Shown one piece after another: positions 1-4,792 of a DNA stretch of 7,099 nt. The notes beneath the pieces are model-generated. The model was given only the letters and a program-made list of their open reading frames with translations, searched no databases and was not told the DNA's origin. This DNA is from Pseudomonadota bacterium. Lineage in GTDB: Bacteria; Myxococcota_A; Polyangia; Polyangiales; Sandaracinaceae. The position numbers were made by a program, and so were the translations under genes. Position 1 is the first letter of the stretch; every line of letters starts with the position of its first letter. The stretch is from NCBI GenBank assembly GCA_023427125.1, contig JAEZBP010000663.1, positions 1 to 7,099 on the forward strand, in the 5' to 3' direction.

Positions 1-1
1 G

Positions 2-535
2 CGCATCGCGATCGCGAGCCAGCTCGATCTCCTCGCGCGGCCGGCGCTCGTCGATCGGCGCGGCGAGGCCGATCTGCTGGCGAGCTTCGGCGCACTCCTC
101 GCGGACGGCCCGCTCGCCACGCTCGCGCTCGACGCGAGCGCGTGGATCCCGACGCGCAGCGAGCCCGAGGGTCTCGGGCGGGTGCGCCTCGCGCCGAGCC
201 TGGAGGGGAGCGTGCGCCCGGCCGAGTGGCTCGCGCTCCGCACCCGGCAGGGCGCGCTGATCGACGCGAGCGATCAGGGCGCTCGCCTCTGGGCGTTCGC
301 CATCGGCGCCGACGCAGGCATCACCGAGTGGCTCGCCGCGGGGATCGAGCTCGACGGATCGATCGGCCGCTTCGCCGATCGCGAAGGCGCGGCGCTCGCG
401 CTCGGCGGTGGCCTCGAGCTCCGCCTCGAGCTCTTCGAGCTCGCGCTCGGCGCCCGCGTCGCGCTCACCGACGAGGCGCGCGCGCTCTTCGGCGAGTGGT
501 CGGCGATCGCCTCGGTGCGCGTCTTCTCGCGGTGA
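2..535 (+). CDS. 3' end of a probable outer-membrane beta-barrel protein (partial)
   Basis: The reading frame is open from the left edge (first full codon at base 2) to a TGA at 533-535, giving 177 residues; the true start lies outside the window. The visible part is a series of short stretches in which hydrophobic residues alternate with polar or charged ones, such as LWAFAIGADAGI, LAAGIELDGSIGRFA, LALGGGLELRLELF and LALGARVALT, separated by charged or Gly-rich turns. That is the look of transmembrane beta-strands, and the protein stops at what would be a last strand (AIASVRVFSR). It ends in Arg rather than the aromatic residue usual at barrel C-termini, so the barrel call is inference. No catalytic motif is visible. 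An Arg-rich open frame overlaps it in another register and is a high-GC shadow. The gene converges with the minus-strand operon that ends at 795. The coding call is firm; the function is moderate to weak. Confidence 0.72.
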   Translation, partial: RIAIASQLDLLARPALVDRRGEADLLASFGALLADGPLATLALDASAWIPTRSEPEGLGRVRLAPSLEGSVRPAEWLALRTRQGALIDASDQGARLWAFAIGADAGITEWLAAGIELDGSIGRFADREGAALALGGGLELRLELFELALGARVALTDEARALFGEWSAIASVRVFSR

Positions 536-548
536 CGCGCTTCGCCGC

Positions 549-580
549 GCGCATTCGCGCAATCGTGCATTCGCGTATGA
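549..580. repeat. Imperfect 16-bp tandem repeat
   Basis: Two adjacent, similar 16-base units lie just after the end of the first gene. The best-conserved part is GCATTCGCG, present at 551-559 and 567-575, exactly 16 bases apart. It could be a protein-binding site or chance in GC-rich DNA. Apart from this and the stem-loop further on, the 259-nt gap between the two convergent genes holds nothing recognisable. Confidence 0.3.
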
Positions 581-709
581 GGGCCGGGGCCTCGCCTTCG
601 GCTCGGCTCCCGGCTCTGGCCGCTACGATGGGGCTTCCGCGCACGCTGGCCGGCCGCTCGTTCGCGCGACCTCGATGGCCGTGGCCGTGATCGCTCTCGC
701 GGATGTCGG

Positions 710-754
710 CCTCGGTCTCCGAGTCGGAGCTCGGCCACCTCGGTCTCCGACTCG
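710..754. terminator. Repeat-built stem-loop in the convergent gap, probable bidirectional terminator
   Basis: Bases 720-729 (CGAGTCGGAG) and 745-754 (CTCCGACTCG) form a perfect 10-bp inverted repeat around a 15-nt loop. The element is built from a 13-bp direct repeat, CCTCGGTCTCCGA, at 710-722 and 738-750. A second tight dyad, CTCCGA-G-TCGGAG, lies at 717-729. It sits between two convergent genes (stops at 535 and 795), where a terminator serving both strands is expected. There is no U-tract, so classic intrinsic termination is not certain; in very GC-rich bacteria tail-less hairpins are common at such sites. Confidence 0.45.
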
Positions 755-794
755 ACCTCGGGTCGGGGCCGCGCTCCTTCGCGCGCGACCGAAG

Positions 795-2588
795 TCACTC
801 GATGCGGAAGACGGGGCCCTTGGGCACGAAGGGAAAGCGGGCGTCGCCCGGCGAGAGGAACGCGTGGCTCCTCGCGATGCGGAGCGGGTCGCACCAGCCG
901 TCCGTGATGACGAGGATCGGTCCTTCCTTCGGGAAGTCGTCGGCCGCCTCGATGAGATCGATCGCCGGCTGCAGCACGGTGCCGCCTCGGCCTCGCACCT
1001 TCACGTGTCCCGCGATCGCCTCGGGCTCGACGTAGCCTTGGTCGTGAGGCGCCGCGTCGCAGAACACCAGCCCCACCAGCGGCACGTCGCGCGAGAGGCA
1101 GGTGCTCGCGATCGCGCCCAGCCCCTTGGCCAAGAGCACGCGATCCATCGACCCCGAGGTGTCGAGCACGACCGCGAACGTGCGCGCCTCGCCGAGGTCG
1201 GACGGGCGGGCCACGCGCGGCCGCGGGATGTCGGGCGTGGCGGACTGACGCCGGCTCGGGCGCGCGTAGGTGCGCCTCAGCTCGAGCGGCGGAAAGTGGT
1301 GATCGACCCAGCGGGCGAGCTCGACGTCCCACGGGACCGGCGGCTGCGAGAGCGCGCGGATCTCCTCGACGAGCCCGGCCGGGAGCAGCCCTCGGCCGCC
1401 CCCGAGGTGGAGCTCGAGGCCGTCGGCCAGGCACCGCCGGTAGAGCTCGTCGAGGCCGATGCCGGCGCCCCGTGTCCACCACCCGCGCTCGCCCAGCACG
1501 TCGCACGCACCGACGCCGCGAAACGTCGCGAGCTTGCGCGCCCGCCGCAGATCGCCGGCGACGCGATCGTAGATGCTCTCGGCGCTGAGGCCGTCGAGCT
1601 CCGGATCGTGCAGCATGCCGAACGAGGGCGGCGTGCCCACGCCCATCTCGGTCAGCCACCCGTTGATCACGTAGTCGCACGCGACGTTCCACAGGAACGG
1701 GTCGCGCCCCGCGCAGCGCGCGCCATGACGGAGTCCGACATGGAGGAGCTCGTGGGCCATGACGAAGCGCAGCTCCTCGGGCGACATCGCCGCGGCGGGT
1801 GCGATGTAGATCTCGCGGGCCTCGGGGCTGACCGCCGCCACCGAGATGCCCATGCGCTGGCAGAGGCTCGCGTCCTCGATGATGTCGAAGCTCGCCGCGA
1901 GCGCGCCGAGCAGCGGGTAGGCGCTCATGAACCAGTCGCGAGCGCGGCGCGCGGCCGAGCGCTCGGTGGGGCGAGTCCCCAGCACCTTCGAGACGCCCGC
2001 CGCGACCTCGACGGCGCTGGTGACGGCGAGCGCGACGCCATGGCCGAAGACCCGCTCCCACTCGACCGGGTCGCGCCACGCCGGCGCCTGCTCGGCGCGC
2101 ATGTCGCATCCATCGGGGCCGGCGGTGCCGAGGCCGCACAGCTCGAGCGGGATGCCGTCCTCACGCAGCCGGCGATCGAGCACCTCCTCGATCCGGCCCG
2201 GGAGCTCGACCCGGCCGGGCATCCCCTCGGGCGCGCGGCCGAGCTTGAGATCGTGGAGGAAGCGATGCACCACCGCGCAGCAGGCGGTGTTCCACAGCCG
2301 ATCGCCCGGCCCTCGAGCGAAGTGCCCGAGGCCGAGGTGCAGGAGCGCGTGCGCGATCATCCACACCCACTCCTCGGCGTCGGCGCGCCGGGTCGGGTGC
2401 AGGTGGAGCACGCCGTTCTGCGTCACCAGCACCCAGCCATCGGACGGACAGAGGTTCTGCGGGTGGCGGAGGGTCTGCGCGCGCGAGAGGAGCGGCGCGA
2501 ACATCGGGTGCTGATTGAGCGTGGCGAGCGCGGCCTGCACGTTGGCGCTCGCCAAGTCGATCGGCGGGGCCTTCTTCTTCCGGCTCAC
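795..2588 (-). CDS. Metallopeptidase/vWA protein with a duplicated peptidase domain, one copy catalytically dead
   Basis: This 597-residue protein matches the DUF2201 / COG3864 type (predicted metal-dependent peptidase plus vWA-like domain) but is much longer than the roughly 400 residues I expect for it, because the peptidase domain occurs twice. Copy 1 is about residues 26-144 and carries HALLHLGLGH (80-89), with WNTAC at 99-103. Copy 2 is about 223-346 and carries HELLHVGLRH (279-288), with WNVACD at 300-305. Copy 2 has the full HExxHxxxxH zinc signature; copy 1 keeps the three His but has Ala for the catalytic Glu, and Cys104 and His108 where copy 2 has Asp305 and Asn309. The C-terminal vWA domain (about 470-597) has an intact MIDAS: DTSGS at 476-480, Thr537 in GRGGT and Asp563 in ITDG. 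No signal peptide or membrane segment is seen, so it is probably cytoplasmic. The GTG start overlaps the ATPase stop in a GTGA junction; longer in-frame starts would only run antiframe through the ATPase gene. A RavA-ViaA-like partnership with that ATPase is inferred. Confidence 0.93.
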   Translation of the reverse strand: MSRKKKAPPIDLASANVQAALATLNQHPMFAPLLSRAQTLRHPQNLCPSDGWVLVTQNGVLHLHPTRRADAEEWVWMIAHALLHLGLGHFARGPGDRLWNTACCAVVHRFLHDLKLGRAPEGMPGRVELPGRIEEVLDRRLREDGIPLELCGLGTAGPDGCDMRAEQAPAWRDPVEWERVFGHGVALAVTSAVEVAAGVSKVLGTRPTERSAARRARDWFMSAYPLLGALAASFDIIEDASLCQRMGISVAAVSPEAREIYIAPAAAMSPEELRFVMAHELLHVGLRHGARCAGRDPFLWNVACDYVINGWLTEMGVGTPPSFGMLHDPELDGLSAESIYDRVAGDLRRARKLATFRGVGACDVLGERGWWTRGAGIGLDELYRRCLADGLELHLGGGRGLLPAGLVEEIRALSQPPVPWDVELARWVDHHFPPLELRRTYARPSRRQSATPDIPRPRVARPSDLGEARTFAVVLDTSGSMDRVLLAKGLGAIASTCLSRDVPLVGLVFCDAAPHDQGYVEPEAIAGHVKVRGRGGTVLQPAIDLIEAADDFPKEGPILVITDGWCDPLRIARSHAFLSPGDARFPFVPKGPVFRIE

Positions 2589-3643
2589 GGCTTGCGCTGC
2601 ACGATGCGCGGCAGATCGCGGACGACCTCCACCATCAGCCAGGGCGGGAGGGTGGCGCCGTCGTCGTCCGACGCGACGACCATCTGCGCGAGCTCCAGGC
2701 TGATCACCGAGAGATCGCGCAGGAGGGCCTTGGCGCGGTGCGCGAGCCTCTGGTGTGCCTCGGCCAGCGAGGTGCGCTCGGGGGGCAGCTCCTTGATCAA
2801 GCGCGCGCGGAGCGACTGCGCGAGGAAGTAGAGCAGGTCGCGATCGTCGGGGGCGTCGGGCCAGCGCTGATCGCCCTTGAGGATGGAGTCGAGCATGAAG
2901 CGGCGGTCGCGCTGCTTCACGAACGCGCGGAACTGCTGCGCGTGGTGCGGCGAGAGGCAGCCGTGCGCGAGCACCTCGAGCAGCTTCGCGTCGGGCGCGT
3001 CCGCGTACTCGCTCAGCGCATCGCTCAGCATGTGCCAGCTGCGCGGGCTCGAGAACGGCTCTTCGTGCTTGGGCGGCGGCGAGAAGAGGTGATCGGGGCG
3101 CGCCTCCACGTACTCGATGACGAGCGGATGCAGGCTCGACTCGCGCGCCCACTCCAGCCAGTCGTGGTGGGAGGGCGCGAGGTGCACGTGGACCATGCGG
3201 TTGAGGAGCGCCGACGACATCGGCTTCACGATCGCGCTGTCCTGCGCGCGGTTGCCGGCGCCGATGACGATCGAGCCGGCCGGCAGCTCGTACTCACCCA
3301 CCCGCCGCTCGTGGATCAGCGAGTAGAACGCCTTCTGCACCTCCTGCGAGCACGCATTGAGCTCGTCGAGGAAGAGGACGTAGGGCTCCTCGCGGGCGAT
3401 GGTGCGCGGCGGGCAGAAGCGACTCTTGCCCTCGACGATCTGCGGGACGCCGAGGATGTCCTCGGGCGCCAGCTGACTCCCGAGGAGCGACACGCAGGGC
3501 AGCCCGAGGTCGGCCGCGAAGCGCTGCACGAGCGACGACTTCCCGATGCCCGGCGGACCCCACACGAACACCGGCCGGACGACCGCCACGTGCAAGAGCA
3601 GCTCAGGCAGCTGCTTCGGCGTCACCGCGGCGTCGGCGCGCAT
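2585..3643 (-). CDS. MoxR-type AAA+ ATPase
   Basis: This 352-residue protein is a AAA+ ATPase of the MoxR group, which remodels protein partners using ATP and usually works with a vWA-domain protein. Walker A is GPPGIGKS (29-36), Walker B is VLFLDELN (89-96), and sensor 1 is IGAGN ending at Asn131. The likely arginine finger is Arg149 in SSALLNRM, and a sensor-2 Arg lies in SPRSW (Arg201). The stretch after Walker B, with EVQKAFYSLIHERRVG at 101-116, is typical of MoxR. The C-terminal part (about 210-352) is helical and charged. No membrane segment is present. The start at 3643 is supported by a GGAG ribosome site (3649-3652) five bases upstream and by the TGATG junction with the methyltransferase stop; an in-frame Met further upstream (3802) lies inside the methyltransferase gene and is rejected. 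Its stop overlaps the GTG of the metallopeptidase/vWA gene by four bases, so the two proteins are probably made in a fixed ratio and act together. Confidence 0.95.
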   Translation of the reverse strand: MRADAAVTPKQLPELLLHVAVVRPVFVWGPPGIGKSSLVQRFAADLGLPCVSLLGSQLAPEDILGVPQIVEGKSRFCPPRTIAREEPYVLFLDELNACSQEVQKAFYSLIHERRVGEYELPAGSIVIGAGNRAQDSAIVKPMSSALLNRMVHVHLAPSHHDWLEWARESSLHPLVIEYVEARPDHLFSPPPKHEEPFSSPRSWHMLSDALSEYADAPDAKLLEVLAHGCLSPHHAQQFRAFVKQRDRRFMLDSILKGDQRWPDAPDDRDLLYFLAQSLRARLIKELPPERTSLAEAHQRLAHRAKALLRDLSVISLELAQMVVASDDDGATLPPWLMVEVVRDLPRIVQRKP

Positions 3644-4359
3644 CAGCTCTCCGCCCGGCGCGCGGCGAAGATCGCCGTGCACTCCGGCACCCGGGCCCAG
3701 CCCTCCGAGCGGATGCGGGAGGCGAGCGCGTCGCCAAAGAAGCTGCCGCAGACCTCGGCCGCGCGCTCGGCGTCCTCGAAGGCGTAGTCGGTCCGGATCC
3801 ATGTCCGCGCGAGCTCGTGCGCGCGCTCGAGGTGCTCGAAGTACTCGTCGAGCGCCGCGTGCTCGCGCGGGGTCTGGTGGCCCGTGCCGAGCGTCTCGAT
3901 CACGACGAGCGCGCCGCCCGGGCGCACCACCCGGCGCATCTCGGCGAGCGCCCCGTCGACCTCGCGCTGCCAGCCCTCCGGCATCCAGTGACGGAAATGG
4001 CCGAAGACCCAGCCGGCGATCGCCACGTCGCAGCTCGCGTCGGGGAGCGGCAGCGCGCGCGCGTCGGCCAGGTGGATCGTGAAGTCGACGCCGCCCTGCG
4101 CCTCGAGCCTGCGCCGCGCGACCTCGAGCATCGGCCCCGCGCGATCCACGAGGTGCACCCTCTGCGCGCGAGCGCCGATCGTCCGCGCGATGCGGCCGGT
4201 GCCCGCGCCGACGTCCGCGACGATCGCGCCGTCGATCGAGGCGACGCGCTCGAGCGCGCGCGCCAGCTCGCCGTCCGCGTCCTCCGCCGAGATCAGCGCG
4301 TCGTACGCCTCGGCTCGCTCCTCATAGATGCGCGCCTGCTCCTCACTAGGATCGGTCAT
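3643..4359 (-). CDS. Class I SAM-dependent methyltransferase (UbiE-like fold)
   Basis: This 238-residue protein has the Rossmann methyltransferase core: motif I VADVGAGTG (47-55), an acidic residue at the end of strand 2 (LVDRAG, Asp72), an aspartate in HLADARALPLP (97-107) and the post-core PGGALVVIE (148-155). The N-terminus (YEERAEAYDALI) is usual for the Methyltransf_11/25 type. The second half carries ETLGTG (155-160), WIRTDYAF (187-194), SFFG (206-209) and VPECT (224-228), which I associate with a widespread class of small methyltransferases of unknown substrate; this assignment is from memory. The acceptor cannot be told from the sequence. ATG 4359 is chosen because the conserved N-terminus begins just after it; no clear purine-rich ribosome site precedes it. 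It is the first gene of a three-gene operon, and its stop shares one base with the start of the MoxR ATPase (TGATG), which suggests a linked role such as modifying the same target. Confidence 0.92.
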   Translation of the reverse strand: MTDPSEEQARIYEERAEAYDALISAEDADGELARALERVASIDGAIVADVGAGTGRIARTIGARAQRVHLVDRAGPMLEVARRRLEAQGGVDFTIHLADARALPLPDASCDVAIAGWVFGHFRHWMPEGWQREVDGALAEMRRVVRPGGALVVIETLGTGHQTPREHAALDEYFEHLERAHELARTWIRTDYAFEDAERAAEVCGSFFGDALASRIRSEGWARVPECTAIFAARRAES

Positions 4360-4404
4360 GAGAGCGGGGACGATAGCGCCATGCCTCGCGCGGCGCGACC
4401 CCTC

Positions 4405-4436
4405 TCGATTGAATCGCGAAAACTTTCTGTTTGACG
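4405..4436. promoter_or_regulatory. A/T-rich patch between divergent genes, candidate promoter region
   Basis: This is the most A/T-rich stretch in the window, containing GAATCGCGAAAACTTTCTG. It lies 46-77 bases upstream of the methyltransferase start and is the best place for the minus-strand operon's promoter. On the plus strand it ends in TTGACG (4431-4436), a good -35 match but with only a poor -10 (CATCCT) 17 bases on. No convincing -10/-35 pair could be fixed on the minus strand, so only the region is called. Confidence 0.3.
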
Positions 4437-4479
4437 CACCAAGCCTCTCGCGCCATCCTGAGCGGCTCGGAGCACTCCC

Positions 4480-4635
4480 ATGGCCCGCCCGCACACACGA
4501 AAGCAGCTCACGCTCGCCCTCTCGGCGGGTATGCGCCGTCGTGTCCGGACGGTTCGTGTCCGGACGGTTCGCTGCACGCGCCCCGCGTTCCACTACGCGG
4601 TGCTCTGCGTGTGGCCCGTGTCGCACTGCGCCTGA
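4480..4635 (+). other. Small doubtful ORF (51 residues), possibly a decayed gene start
   Basis: ATG 4480 opens a 51-residue frame ending at TGA 4633-4635. It begins MARPHTRKQLTLALSAG, continues with an Arg/Val-rich stretch coded by the 15-bp tandem repeat, then CTRPAFHYAVLCVW. The 'RKQLTLAL' opening followed by a basic run and 'RPAFHY' faintly recalls the N-termini of REP-associated tyrosine (Y1) transposase-like proteins common in myxobacteria. If so, only a short damaged 5' piece remains: no HUH motif or catalytic Tyr is visible here, and the EF-G gene follows soon after. No clear ribosome site precedes it. It may equally be non-coding. The 433-nt gap 4360-4792 holds nothing else gene-like. 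Confidence 0.22.
4539..4571. repeat. 15-bp tandem repeat, 2.2 copies
   Basis: The unit TCGTGTCCGGACGGT occurs perfectly at 4539-4553 and 4554-4568, and the next three bases (TCG) start a third copy. Each unit contains the palindrome TCCGGA. It lies between the divergent genes, inside the small doubtful ORF, where it keeps frame and codes for a repeated VRTVR. It could be a paired binding site or a recent slippage duplication. Confidence 0.8.
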
Positions 4636-4643
4636 GCGGGAGA

Positions 4644-4678
4644 CTCTCGTCGGCTCGTGAGAGGAGGCTCACCTCCTC
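4644..4678 (+). promoter_or_regulatory. Two overlapping, mutually exclusive stem-loops upstream of the EF-G gene
   Basis: GAGGAGG (4661-4667) pairs perfectly with CCTCCTC (4672-4678) around a 4-nt CTCA loop. A weaker alternative pairs CTCTC (4644-4648) with GAGAG (4659-4663); the arms overlap, so only one can form at a time. The element lies 115 nt before the EF-G start. It may be a terminator for transcripts entering from upstream, or a leader structure of the EF-G message; the sequence alone does not decide. There is no U-tract. Confidence 0.35.
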
Positions 4679-4781
4679 CGTCCGGAGCCCGAGAGCCGCT
4701 CAGGCCGGCACGTGATCGCCAACCACCCTCCCCTGCGCCTCGTCCTCGGACGGCGGCGAGGCGCGGACGTGTATCGATCTT

Positions 4782-4792
4782 GGAGAGCTCTC
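4782..4792 (+). promoter_or_regulatory. Ribosome binding site of the EF-G gene, inside a perfect 10-bp palindrome
   Basis: GGAG (4782-4785) lies seven bases before ATG 4793 and decides that start over the in-frame upstream extension beginning at 4712. The ribosome site overlaps GAGAGCTCTC (4783-4792), a perfect palindrome directly touching the start codon, which could be an operator-like dyad or simply chance. Confidence 0.6.

Noticed and set aside
142..690. 182-codon plus-strand frame at the left end
   Set aside because: It is almost pure Arg/Ala/Pro/Gly and overlaps the better frame that gives alternating beta-strand-like segments and ends at 535.
274..2139. 621-codon minus-strand frame crossing the 795 stop and the convergent gap
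   Set aside because: It overlaps the true metallopeptidase/vWA gene in another frame, is Arg-rich without motifs, and runs antisense into the first gene.
408..2831. 807-codon open frame on the plus strand
   Set aside because: It runs antisense through the metallopeptidase/vWA gene and into the ATPase gene. Its translation is low-complexity, rich in Arg, Ala, His and Asp, with no recognisable motif, while the opposite strand carries clear domains. It is a high-GC shadow frame.
2589..3152. N-terminal extension of the metallopeptidase/vWA gene to an upstream Met
   Set aside because: The added 188 residues overlap the ATPase gene in another frame and look like shadow sequence; the GTG at 2588 gives a classic GTGA overlap.
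795..4359. Assignment of the operon to the vWA-MoxR ternary conflict (VMAP-type) systems
   Set aside because: The MoxR plus vWA pair is present, but no VMAP-like linker protein or recognisable effector domain is visible in the window, and the vWA partner is of the DUF2201 metallopeptidase type.
4539..4571. CRISPR-like repeat
   Set aside because: Only two copies of a 15-bp unit with no spacers and no cas genes nearby.
4712..4792. 27-residue N-terminal extension of EF-G
   Set aside because: EF-G proteins begin shortly before the G1 loop; ATG 4793 has a proper GGAG at seven bases and matches the usual N-terminus.
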